From the NCBI RefSeq assembly GCF_030812255.1, contig NZ_JAUSSH010000020.1, positions 1-64,000 of the forward strand: 64,000 nt of DNA, in the 5' to 3' direction. The first letter of the stretch is position 1, and every line of letters begins with the position of its first letter. Of the stretch, positions 46,414 to 54,601 are shown piece by piece. The notes under the pieces are model-generated. The model did no database searches and had not been told where the DNA came from. It worked only from the letters and a program-made list of their open reading frames with translations. A program made the position numbers and the translations under genes. This DNA is from Paeniglutamicibacter psychrophenolicus. GTDB lineage: Bacteria > Actinomycetota > Actinomycetes > Actinomycetales > Micrococcaceae.

Positions 46414-47316
46414 TCAGCCAAACACCGGGGAATCGGCGGGCACCAGGACCTTGACGGCTGCCGGTGCGATGGAGATCGTGGCCGGCAGCGGGCCGACGTT
46501 TTCCCCGTCGGCATAGATGTTCAGCGGCTTGCTGGCGTTGATGGTGATCTCCCGGCCGCGGCTGAAGGTGATGTTCCGCTGGCGCAGGTGCGTGCCGCGG
46601 TAGGAACGCAGGAAGGTCAGGGCCACGCCCAGGATCGTGGCCTGTCCCAGGGACACCACGTCCAGCAGGCCGTCGTCGGCCCTGGCCTGCGGGCAGATGT
46701 GCAGTCCCCCGCCGTATTGGCCGACGTTTCCCACGGCGACAAACCAGCCCGGAACGATGCTTCGCACCCCGTCCACGTTCAGCGTGAACGTGACGTTGCG
46801 CCATTGGAGGAAGGCCTTCAGCCCGCCGTAGAGGTAGACGAAGGGTCCGAGGTTGATCCGGGCGCCGTTGCCGTATTCGTTGGCCAGCCCGTCGAAGCCG
46901 ACATTCGCGACCCCGAGGTAGGCGCGGCCGTTGACCAGCCCCAGGTCCAGCTCCCGCACCAGCAGCCGCGGAAGCTCCCTCACGGTCTTGGCCGGGTCCA
47001 GGTCCAGCCCGAGGCGGCGGATCGTGTCGTTGCCCCGGCCCCCGGCCAGCGGGAGCAGGATGGCACCGGATTCCCTGGCCCCGGCCGCCGCGGCGCCCAG
47101 GAACCCGTCCCCGCCCAGCACCGCCACCAGCGAACCGGCAGCGGCCGCGCGCGCCCGGTCGGTGGCCTCCTTCAGGCTTTCGGTGATGTGCACGAAGGGG
47201 GTGAATCCGGCCGCGTGCAGGGCTGCGGCCGTTTGTTCAAGGTGTTTCAGGCCGCGGCCGCGTCCCGAGGCCGGATTGACCAGCAGCAGGGCCGGTCCGA
47301 ACGAGGGTGCCTTCAT
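46414..47316 (-). CDS. diacylglycerol kinase-family lipid kinase
   Basis: This 300-residue protein has the DAGK/YegS catalytic fold. ALLLVNPASGRGRG lies at the N-terminus, VAVLGGDGFLGAAAAG is the nucleotide loop and LPLAGGRGNDTIRRLG follows. It phosphorylates diacylglycerol or a related lipid or sphingoid base at the membrane. Its ATG overlaps the stop of the GlpD gene (ATGA), tying lipid phosphorylation to glycerol-3-phosphate metabolism. A decayed tail of a paralogue is at 38829-38974. Confidence 0.88.
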   Translation of the reverse strand: MKAPSFGPALLLVNPASGRGRGLKHLEQTAAALHAAGFTPFVHITESLKEATDRARAAAAGSLVAVLGGDGFLGAAAAGARESGAILLPLAGGRGNDTIRRLGLDLDPAKTVRELPRLLVRELDLGLVNGRAYLGVANVGFDGLANEYGNGARINLGPFVYLYGGLKAFLQWRNVTFTLNVDGVRSIVPGWFVAVGNVGQYGGGLHICPQARADDGLLDVVSLGQATILGVALTFLRSYRGTHLRQRNITFSRGREITINASKPLNIYADGENVGPLPATISIAPAAVKVLVPADSPVFG

Positions 47317-48887
47317 GCGCCCGGTCCTTCCGCGGGCGGGCTGTCGGCGGCCAGTGCCAGGACCTGGGCGGCGCGGCCGGCGGCCCGGGCCGCGTCCGCG
47401 GGCACCAGGGAGAGCCGGGTGCGGCGCTCCAGCAGGTCCTCGATGCCCGTGGCCCCCTCGGCGCGGATGGCGAAGAACAGTTCCGCGCCGGTGATCCCGG
47501 TGCCCTCGAAGAGCGGTTCGGCCAGCAGCGGGTGTTCCCCGGCGAGGGCGTGGACCACGGGTGCCTCCGTGCCGTACTTGGCCACCAGCCGTGCCGGGGC
47601 CCGGAGCGCGGCCAGGGCGTCGCGGTCTGCGGCGCCGACCAACGGAAGCCGCCTGGTCCGGCTCGGGGTGGAAACGCCGAGCCGTGCCGCGGCGGCGTCC
47701 ACCGCGTCCTGCGCCATGGCCCGGTAGGTGGTCAGTTTTCCTCCCACCACGGTGATCGGTTCCCCGGGAACATCCTTCACCAAGTGCCGGCGGGAGATGT
47801 CCGCGGTGCCGTCGGGCCCGTTGGCCCTCGCGGAGCGCACCAGCGGACGCAGGCCGGCAAAGGTACCGATCACGTCCGTGCGGGCCAGCGGGGGATCGAG
47901 CACCCGGTTCACGACACCGAGCAGGAAGTCGATGTCGTGCTGAGGCACGGCGGGGCGGTGGCCGTCGGCGTCGCGGTCCTCCTGGTCGGTCAGCCCGATG
48001 TACACCGTGCCCTCGGGCTGGGGCAGCACAAAAACGTACCGGCCGAAGTGCCCGGGGACCGCCACGGTGTGGGCGGCATGCGGGTTGCCCAGGCGTGCGG
48101 CGCGCACCACCAGGTGGGTGCCGCGGCTCGGGACCAGCTCCAGGTTGGCATCGAAATCGGCGGCCCAGACGCCGGCGGCGTTGACGACGCTCCGCGCCCG
48201 GATCCCCAGGGTTTCGCCGGTGCGGGTGTCGATGGCCTCCACTGAGCTGGCGGTGACCGCGGTGGCCTTGGCATCGCGCAGCACGTGCGCGCCGAGCCCT
48301 GCGGCGGTGCGCACCACGGCCAGCACCAGCCGCGCATCGTCGATGACCTGCCCGTCCCAGTAGAGCAGCCCGCGGCGCAGCCCCGGCGTGTCCAGTGCCG
48401 GCGCCATGGCCGCAACGGCCTGCCTTGAGAGCAGCTGGGGGCGCGGCAGGATGGAGGATCCCAGGCCCGAGGCGCGGCGCAGCGCATCGTAGAGCAGCAC
48501 GCCGGCCCCCGCCGCGGCGGTCTGGGTGCGTGGGGCACCGGTGGTGTCGGGGATGATGAAGCCCAGCGGGCGGACCAGGTGCGGGGCGATGTCCTGCATC
48601 AGCCGGCGCCGTTCCACCGCCGATTCCCAGGCGACGGGGAAGTCTCCGCGGGCCAGGTAGCGCAGCCCGCCGTGGATGAGCTTGGAGCTGTAGCCGCTGG
48701 TGCCGGAGCCGAAGTCGTGGGATTCGAGCAATGCCACGCTCAATCCTCGGCTTACCGCATCCAGGGCCACGCCGGCCCCGGTGATCCCGCCGCCGATGAC
48801 CGCCACGTCCACTTCCCGCCCGGCCAGGTGTTCGAGCGATCGGGCCCGGGTGGCGTCGTTGATCCAGGTCGGCCGGCGGGCACTCAT
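47313..48887 (-). CDS. glycerol-3-phosphate dehydrogenase, FAD-dependent (GlpD-like)
   Basis: This 524-residue membrane-associated flavoprotein oxidises glycerol-3-phosphate to dihydroxyacetone phosphate. The FAD motif VAVIGGGITGAGVALDA lies near residue 30, SSKLIHGGLRYLARGDF near 68 and GKLTTYRAMAQDAVD near 390. The usual C-terminal GlpA/D domain is present but shorter. Its ATG at 48887 overlaps the stop of the TetR gene. In this setting it would supply DHAP to the neighbouring alkyl-DHAP-synthase-like enzyme; ordinary glycerol catabolism is the alternative. Confidence 0.9.
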   Translation of the reverse strand: MSARRPTWINDATRARSLEHLAGREVDVAVIGGGITGAGVALDAVSRGLSVALLESHDFGSGTSGYSSKLIHGGLRYLARGDFPVAWESAVERRRLMQDIAPHLVRPLGFIIPDTTGAPRTQTAAAGAGVLLYDALRRASGLGSSILPRPQLLSRQAVAAMAPALDTPGLRRGLLYWDGQVIDDARLVLAVVRTAAGLGAHVLRDAKATAVTASSVEAIDTRTGETLGIRARSVVNAAGVWAADFDANLELVPSRGTHLVVRAARLGNPHAAHTVAVPGHFGRYVFVLPQPEGTVYIGLTDQEDRDADGHRPAVPQHDIDFLLGVVNRVLDPPLARTDVIGTFAGLRPLVRSARANGPDGTADISRRHLVKDVPGEPITVVGGKLTTYRAMAQDAVDAAAARLGVSTPSRTRRLPLVGAADRDALAALRAPARLVAKYGTEAPVVHALAGEHPLLAEPLFEGTGITGAELFFAIRAEGATGIEDLLERRTRLSLVPADAARAAGRAAQVLALAADSPPAEGPGA

Positions 48888-49492
48888 GATCCTGCCCCGG
48901 GGGCGCCTTCCCCGCCGGGGGTGAGGTGGCGCACGAGCATCTTCTCGAGCTCCGCGAGCGCTGCTTCGAAGGTGCCGCTCTTGCGCAGCAGCCGCGCCGA
49001 GAGCGCCACGCCCTGCAGGGCGAGCAGCAGCGTGGTGGCGGTGGCCTCGCCCGCCTCGATGCTGCGATCCTCCAGCCCCGCGGCGATCAGCGATTCGAGC
49101 TGGGCCAGGATCAGCTGCTGGCTGGCACCGAACCTGTCGGTGACGTAGGGGATGAGGAACTCGGGGTCGCGCTCGGCAATCGATTCCAGGAGCTCCGAGG
49201 TGGCAAAGACCCGCACGGCCTGGATACTGAAGTGCACCAGCTGTTCGCGCCCGGTGCCGGCGGGGGAGGCGGCGCGGACATCGGCGGCGGCGGTGCGGAA
49301 TTCGCGGGTCAGGGTGGCGAGCACGGCGTTTTCCACCGAGCCCATCCGGCGGTAGAACGTCATGCGGGAGACCCCCGCCCGTTCGGCAATGTCGTTCGCG
49401 GTGGTGCGTCGCACCCCGTGGCGGACCACCGAGGCGCGCGTGGCCAGCAGGAGGCCCTCGTCGCCGGGGCTGCTGGTACGTTGTGACGTCAT
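48884..49492 (-). CDS. TetR family regulator
   Basis: This 202-residue protein has the TetR helix-turn-helix TTANDIAERAGVSRMTFYRR at about residues 30-50 and a helical ligand domain. TACAGT (49505-49500) lies seven bases upstream of the ATG, so the mRNA is probably leaderless. A palindrome overlaps both the start codon and the divergent promoter, suggesting that it controls itself and the flavoprotein-SDR operon on the other side. Confidence 0.92.
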   Translation of the reverse strand: MTSQRTSSPGDEGLLLATRASVVRHGVRRTTANDIAERAGVSRMTFYRRMGSVENAVLATLTREFRTAAADVRAASPAGTGREQLVHFSIQAVRVFATSELLESIAERDPEFLIPYVTDRFGASQQLILAQLESLIAAGLEDRSIEAGEATATTLLLALQGVALSARLLRKSGTFEAALAELEKMLVRHLTPGGEGAPGAGS

Positions 49493-49505
49493 GTGTCACA
49501 CTGTA
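49482..49505. promoter_or_regulatory. bidirectional promoter/operator of the lipid module
   Basis: TGTGAC-N7-GTCACA (49482-49500) is a perfect inverted repeat covering the TetR start codon. TACAGT on the minus strand (49505-49500) is its -10 box. The two starts are only 17 bases apart, so both operons must share this control DNA. Confidence 0.65.
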
Positions 49506-49509
49506 TCGC

Positions 49510-51201
49510 ATGGTGACCCAGAGCACAGTGACGATTCCCCGCTCGGTTTGGTACGGCTGGGGAGACCCGGCCCGGGCCAAGCCGCTGTCCGCGGGCGGCC
49601 TCGAATACCTGCGCGCCACCCTCGGGCTTCAGCACGTGAAGGCCACGCATCCGCCAGTCGACTTCGAGGACATCGCACTGGCCCCTTCCGCCCTGGGCGA
49701 GGAGGTGCTGGGGGAACTGCGCGGGATCTGCGGGGCCCAACACGTCTCGAGTGAACGCACCGAACGCATCCTCCACGCCGGCGGCAAGAGCACCCCCGAC
49801 CTGCTGCGCATCCGCGGCGGCGACGCGCTGCAGGCACCCGATGCGGTGCTCTTCCCCGGCAGCGCCGAGGAGGTGCGCCGGGTCCTGGAGTTGTGCGTTC
49901 GTCGGCGCCTGGCCGTGGTCGCCTTCGGCGGGGGAACCTCGGTCGTCGGGGGAGTCGAACCGCTGCGCGGCCCCTTCTCCGGGGTCGTCACGCTCGACAT
50001 GCGGCGCATGGACAGGCTGCTGCACCTCGATGCGCTCTCGCGCACCGCCACCTTCGAGGCAGGGATCCGCGGCCCCGCCATCGAGTCGGCCCTGGAACCA
50101 CTGGGATTCACCCTCGGGCACTTCCCGCAAAGCCACCAGGAGGCAAGCCTCGGCGGCTACGTCGCCACGCGCTCGGCCGGCCAGGCCTCCACCGGCTACG
50201 GCCGCTCAGACGACCTGGTCAAGGCCGTCCACCTGGAAACCCCCGCCGGGCCCCTGGACGTCGGATCCCCGGCACCCGGGACCGCCGCCGGCCCGAAGCT
50301 CCTGGATGCCGTCGTGGGATCCGAGGGCACCCTCGGGGTCATCACCTCCGCCACGATGCTGGTCCAGCCGCTGCCCGAAGCCAGGAGCCACGGCGCCTGG
50401 TCCTTCGAATCCTTCGCCGCCGGGGCCGCCGCCCTGCGCCGGCTGCGCCACGAGGGCGTCCGCGGGGACATGCCCCATGTCTGCAGGCTCAGCGACACCG
50501 ACCAGACGGCCGCCACCTTCAAGCTCGGCGGCCCCAAGACCGCCGCCATGGCCAGGTACCTGGCGCTGCGCGGCCAGCACACGCCCGCGCTCGCCCTGTT
50601 CGTCTGGGAAGGATCGAAACGTGAAACCGCCGCCCGCAAGCGGCGCAGCGCACGGATCCTGCGCGCCGCCGGAGGTATCCGTGTCGGACCCCTGCCGGCA
50701 CGGGCCTGGGAGCGCGGGCGCTTTTCCGGCCCCTACCTGCGCGACGAACTGCTGACCCGCGGCGTGCTGGTCGAGACCCTGGAAACCGCCGCGACCTGGA
50801 CCAGGCTCGAAGCCACCTACGCCGCGGTGCGCGGCGCCATCCTCGACGCCCTGGGCGAAGGCGGGGGAACCGGCTACGTGCAGGCCCACATCTCCCACGT
50901 CTACCCGGACGGCGCCTCGCTCTACTTCACGTTCCTGGCCGGGCTGGAGCAGGACGGGCCGGCGCAAAACGCCCGCGTCAAGAAGGCCGCCTCCGAGGCC
51001 ATCGTCGCTGCCGGGGCCACCATCACCCACCACCACGCGGTGGGCACCGACCACGCACCCTACATGGAAGCGGAAATCGGTGCCCTGGGCATCGCGGTGT
51101 TGGCCGGCATCAAGGAAACCCTGGATCCGAGCGGCATCATGAACCCCGGAAAACTCATCCCCGCAGCCAAAGGCGCAGCACCAACCAAGGAGAAGCCATG
51201 A
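49510..51201 (+). CDS. alkyl-DHAP-synthase-like FAD-binding oxidase
   Basis: This 563-residue protein of the FAD-linked oxidase (VAO) superfamily is closest in layout to alkyldihydroxyacetonephosphate synthase, which swaps the acyl group of acyl-DHAP for a fatty alcohol to form an ether bond. Signatures include GGDALQAPDAVLFPGSAEEV, AVVAFGGGTSVVGGVEP (FAD pyrophosphate site), QEASLGGYVATRSAGQAS and the His triad HHHAVGTDH near residue 505. Related FAD oxidases act on lactate or glycolate, so the ether role is inference. The ATG overlaps no neighbour upstream; its stop overlaps the SDR start (ATGA). Confidence 0.85.
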   Translation: MVTQSTVTIPRSVWYGWGDPARAKPLSAGGLEYLRATLGLQHVKATHPPVDFEDIALAPSALGEEVLGELRGICGAQHVSSERTERILHAGGKSTPDLLRIRGGDALQAPDAVLFPGSAEEVRRVLELCVRRRLAVVAFGGGTSVVGGVEPLRGPFSGVVTLDMRRMDRLLHLDALSRTATFEAGIRGPAIESALEPLGFTLGHFPQSHQEASLGGYVATRSAGQASTGYGRSDDLVKAVHLETPAGPLDVGSPAPGTAAGPKLLDAVVGSEGTLGVITSATMLVQPLPEARSHGAWSFESFAAGAAALRRLRHEGVRGDMPHVCRLSDTDQTAATFKLGGPKTAAMARYLALRGQHTPALALFVWEGSKRETAARKRRSARILRAAGGIRVGPLPARAWERGRFSGPYLRDELLTRGVLVETLETAATWTRLEATYAAVRGAILDALGEGGGTGYVQAHISHVYPDGASLYFTFLAGLEQDGPAQNARVKKAASEAIVAAGATITHHHAVGTDHAPYMEAEIGALGIAVLAGIKETLDPSGIMNPGKLIPAAKGAAPTKEKP

Positions 51202-52031
51202 GCCCCGTCATCGACACACTGGCCGGATCGACCGTGCTCATCACCGGGGCGGCCATGGGCATGGGCAAGATGTATGCCCAACTTGCCGTGCGCGACCGGG
51301 CCAGCCACGTGATCCTCTGGGACATCAACGCGGCGGAGCTCGAACGCACCGCCGTCGAGCTGCGCACAGGTGGCAGCCGGATCCACACGATGGTGGTGGA
51401 CGTGTCCAGGCTTGAGTCCATCGAGGAAGCCGCCGAGGCGGTGCGCGCCGGGGTCGGGGCACCGGACATCCTCATCAACAATGCCGGCATCGTGCGCGGC
51501 AAGTACTTCTGGGAGCACGACCAGCGCTCCGACATCGCCGCGACCATGAACATCAACACCCTGGCGCTGATGCACATCACCCGCGAATTCCTGCCCTCCA
51601 TGATTTCCGGCGGGCGCACCAGCCGGATCGTGAACGTCGCCTCGGCGGCCGGGCTGCTGGCCAACCCCAGGATGAGCGTCTACTCCTCCTCCAAGTGGGC
51701 AGTGATCGGTTGGTCCGATTCATTGCGCCTGGAACTGGCGCAGGCCGGGCATGCGCACATCAAGGTCACCACCTTCTGCCCCTCCTACATCAAGACCGGC
51801 ATGTTCGCCGGCGCCCGCGGGCCGCTGCTGACCCCGCTGCTGGAACCGGGGCCGGTGACCGAGCGGGTCTGGCGGGCCATGAAGGACGGCCAGCCGATGC
51901 TGATGATGCCCTGGACCGTGAAACTGAGCACCGCGCTGCGCGGGGTGCTGCCGCTTGCGGCCTGGGACGTCGTCGCCGGGCGCGTGTTCGGGGTCTACAA
52001 GTCCATGGAGCACTTCACCGGGCGCAAATAG
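51198..52031 (+). CDS. classical SDR of the alkyl-DHAP-synthase-like operon
   Basis: The 277-residue enzyme has the cofactor motif VLITGAAMGMGKMYAQ, the NNAG motif (ILINNAGIVRG) and a catalytic Ser...YxxxK (NVASAAGLL, SVYSSSKWAV). PSYIKTGMF follows. ATGA coupling to the flavoprotein suggests successive steps. If that enzyme makes alkyl-DHAP, this SDR would be the obvious candidate for its reduction to alkyl-glycerol-3-phosphate. Other carbonyl substrates are possible. Confidence 0.88.
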   Translation: MSPVIDTLAGSTVLITGAAMGMGKMYAQLAVRDRASHVILWDINAAELERTAVELRTGGSRIHTMVVDVSRLESIEEAAEAVRAGVGAPDILINNAGIVRGKYFWEHDQRSDIAATMNINTLALMHITREFLPSMISGGRTSRIVNVASAAGLLANPRMSVYSSSKWAVIGWSDSLRLELAQAGHAHIKVTTFCPSYIKTGMFAGARGPLLTPLLEPGPVTERVWRAMKDGQPMLMMPWTVKLSTALRGVLPLAAWDVVAGRVFGVYKSMEHFTGRK

Positions 52032-52063
52032 GGCCTCGGGGCCCAAAGCCGTCGGCATGGCAC

Positions 52064-52093
52064 TAGCCACCGGCCGCGGCTCGGCTGTAGCGT
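52064..52093 (+). promoter_or_regulatory. promoter of the butanediol dehydrogenase gene
   Basis: TAGCCA (52064-52069), 18-base spacer, TAGCGT (52088-52093), about 100 bases before the GTG start. The -10 box matches four others in this window. Confidence 0.5.
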
Positions 52094-52193
52094 CGAGAAT
52101 GAACGGATTCCATGCACGGACAATCCATTTTGCCCGCATGGTACCCGTACGGGCGCGTGTCCCCGCGTCCGGTCGTTCGAGAAAGGATCCGCC

Positions 52194-53264
52194 GTGAAGG
52201 CTGCACGCTTCTACGCACAAAAAGACATCCGCATCGAAGAGATCCCCGAGCCCGAGCTGCGCCCCGGGGCGGTGGCCATCGACGTCGCCTGGTGCGGCAT
52301 CTGCGGCACCGACCTCCACGAATACCTCGAGGGCCCGATCTTCATCCCGTCCCCGGGCCACCCGCACCCGTTGACCCACGAGGAAGCCCCGGTGACCCTG
52401 GGGCACGAATTCTCCGGCACCATCACGGCGGTGGGCGAGGGCGTCATGGACCTGGCCGTTGGCCAAAACGTCGTGGTCGAGCCGTACTTCACCTGCGGGC
52501 AGTGCGCCTCCTGCCAGGCGGGGAACTACCACCTCTGCCTCAAGATGGGCTTCATCGGGCTGGCCGGCGGCGGCGGGGGACTGGGCGAGAAGATCGTTGT
52601 CGACGCGCGCTGGGTCCACCCCATCGGGGACATCCCGCTGGACGAGGCGGCGCTGATCGAGCCCCTGTCGGTGGGGCACCACGCGGTGGTGCGCAGCGGT
52701 GTGCACCAGGGCCAGATCGCGCTCGTGGGCGGCGCCGGGCCCATCGGCCTGCTCACCGCAGCGGTGCTCAAGGGCATGGGAGTAACGGTGATCGTCAGCG
52801 AGCTCTCGGCCGCGCGCAAGGACAAGGCGCGCGACAGCGGGGTCGCCGACCACGTGCTGGATCCCAGCACCGAGGACGTCAAGGCCCGCGTCCTGGAAAT
52901 CACCAACGGCCTCGGGGCCGACGTGGCCTTCGAATGCGCCGGGGTCAACGCGGTGCTCGACACGCTGCTCGATGCGCTCAAGCCCACCGGCGTGCTGGTC
53001 AACGTCTCCATCTGGGGCCATCCGGCAACGGTGGACATGCAGAAGATCGTGCTCAAGGAAATCGACGTGCGCGGCACCATCGCCTATGTGCGCGACCACG
53101 CCGAGGTCATCGAGCTGGTCGGCAGCGGCAAGATCGACCTCAAGCCGTTCATCACCGGGAAGATCGCCCTGGAGAACCTGATCGATGAGGGCTTCGACAC
53201 GCTGATCAACCACAACGAGACGGCCGTGAAGATCCTCGTCTCGCCGAGCGGCAAGGGCCTTTAG
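52194..53264 (+). CDS. 2,3-butanediol dehydrogenase (zinc MDR family)
   Basis: This 356-residue zinc alcohol dehydrogenase is of the (R,R)-butanediol/sorbitol type. The catalytic zinc site is in DVAWCGICGTDLHEYLEGP and TLGHEFSGTI, and the structural zinc in CGQCASCQAGNYHLC. The cofactor motif is LVGGAGPIGLLTAAVL. It interconverts acetoin and butanediol or oxidises related diols. The GTG start at 52194 is preceded by GAAAGGATCC. Confidence 0.9.
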   Translation: MKAARFYAQKDIRIEEIPEPELRPGAVAIDVAWCGICGTDLHEYLEGPIFIPSPGHPHPLTHEEAPVTLGHEFSGTITAVGEGVMDLAVGQNVVVEPYFTCGQCASCQAGNYHLCLKMGFIGLAGGGGGLGEKIVVDARWVHPIGDIPLDEAALIEPLSVGHHAVVRSGVHQGQIALVGGAGPIGLLTAAVLKGMGVTVIVSELSAARKDKARDSGVADHVLDPSTEDVKARVLEITNGLGADVAFECAGVNAVLDTLLDALKPTGVLVNVSIWGHPATVDMQKIVLKEIDVRGTIAYVRDHAEVIELVGSGKIDLKPFITGKIALENLIDEGFDTLINHNETAVKILVSPSGKGL

Positions 53265-53282
53265 GAATTGTCCTAGCGGCCG

Positions 53283-53302
53283 GGGCCCACCTGTGTGGGC
53301 CC
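53283..53302 (+). terminator. hairpin after butanediol dehydrogenase
   Basis: GGGCCCAC pairs exactly with GTGGGCCC around CTGT, 19 bases after the stop. No T tract follows. Confidence 0.6.
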
Positions 53303-53394
53303 GCGTTGCCGCCCGTGCCGTTGGGTGCGGCCGGCCGGCGTTGATTCCCTCGACCGGGTTCGCACCCATGCGCGCGAAGGACCGATAGACGGGG

Positions 53395-53796
53395 TTACCG
53401 GGGAAGCAATGCGGAGACCGGGGCCAGTGGAACGATTCCGGCGGCGATTGCCATGAGTTCCGGATCGAGGGCGACAAGCACATCTGCCTGCAGCTTGGCC
53501 ACGGACAGGTATTGCGCGAGCATGGTCGACTCCCAGTCGTGCTCGCGGGCAAGATCCCACGCAACGCGCCGTGACACCCGGTCCCCGAGCGCACGGATCT
53601 TCAGTGCGGTGATGAATTCATGGATCTCCAGTGCCCGGGACTCGGTGATCTCGCCCTTGCGCACCTTGCGCAGGAGCAGCTCCATGGCCGCTGGACGGAT
53701 CGCATTCGGCGCAACCAATTGGTCCGTCGGGTCCAGTTCGTAACCGATCTCGGCCAGATGCAAAAGGGTCTGTGGGTCGATCGCAAAGCGCGTCAT
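53395..53796 (-). CDS. PIN-domain-like protein
   Basis: The 133-residue protein starts MTRFAIDPQTLLHLAEIGYE, carries the basic ALKIRALGDRVSRRVAWDLA and ends its fold with LSVAKLQADVLVALDPELM. This resembles the single-domain PIN-like proteins of actinobacteria related to VapC ribonuclease toxins: the acidic residues in AIDP, WDLAREHDWE and VALDPEL could bind metal. No antitoxin gene is adjacent, so a toxin role is unproven. The ATG at 53796 matches the usual start better than ATG 53805. Confidence 0.65.
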   Translation of the reverse strand: MTRFAIDPQTLLHLAEIGYELDPTDQLVAPNAIRPAAMELLLRKVRKGEITESRALEIHEFITALKIRALGDRVSRRVAWDLAREHDWESTMLAQYLSVAKLQADVLVALDPELMAIAAGIVPLAPVSALLPR

Positions 53797-53901
53797 GGCG
53801 CCCATGCTACTCGCTTGCCCCGGAAGGACGGCAGGCCAAAATGGACGCCCCGTGGCACTCCGGCTTCCGCGAGCGGGCCCAAGGAGGGGTGTCCGGAACG
53901 G

Positions 53902-54369
53902 CTACGCCAAGCCCGGGTCTTGGGTTGCCTCTTCTGGGAGATCCGGAACTTGCTCCGTGTCTTTTCCGGCGGGCGGGGAGTCGAACAGCACCATCATGGT
54001 CGTGAGGACCCCGGCACCGATGGCCATGACCGGACGCGGGTTCCGGATGCCGCGGCGGAGCAGTGCTTGGTGAATTCTTGCATCGATCACAAAGCCGAAC
54101 TTGGTGCCCGCTGCGCTCAACGTCCCCAGCCCCAGCGCGACGGCTGTGCGAAGGGCGGCGCGATCCCTGGTTTCCGCGTTTGCCTGGAGACCGAACCATC
54201 CCAGGGTGGCGGTAGCGATTCCCGTCCCCGCGTAGAGGGTTCCCCGGGTCGCCGGCTTCAGCTTGGCCGGGTCAATGAGCGTCAAGGCGCCGCTGGCCAC
54301 ACCGGTGACCAGTGACGTCACAAGTCGCGAACGGATTGTTGAAGTGTCCGAATAAGAGGAACGGTTCAT
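53902..54369 (-). CDS. small membrane protein of unknown function
   Basis: This 155-residue protein has about four hydrophobic helices (starting VTSLVTGVASGALTLIDPAK and including LRTAVALGLGTLSAAGT and VMAIGAGVLTTMMVLF). An acidic tail follows (GKDTEQVPDLPEEA). No family is recognised. It stands alone between the PIN-like gene and the thermonuclease gene. Confidence 0.7.
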   Translation of the reverse strand: MNRSSYSDTSTIRSRLVTSLVTGVASGALTLIDPAKLKPATRGTLYAGTGIATATLGWFGLQANAETRDRAALRTAVALGLGTLSAAGTKFGFVIDARIHQALLRRGIRNPRPVMAIGAGVLTTMMVLFDSPPAGKDTEQVPDLPEEATQDPGLA

Positions 54370-54601
54370 GGATCCACCCTAACTGCGTGCCCGCGCGGCA
54401 TGGCGTGCACACGCCCGGGCCGCTGGATCCCTGTCTTGCAGACGGAACAATCGCCGGCCCGGAAAATGCCGATGGCCGTTGGCGAGCAAGCGGGCCATCG
54501 ATGCATCGGAGATGGAGTCTCCTGGAATGTTTCTGGGTGCGTGCCGAGACTATACTGAACGTTTGACCACTTGCATTTTCGAGATTCATCAGGGGGATTC
54601 A

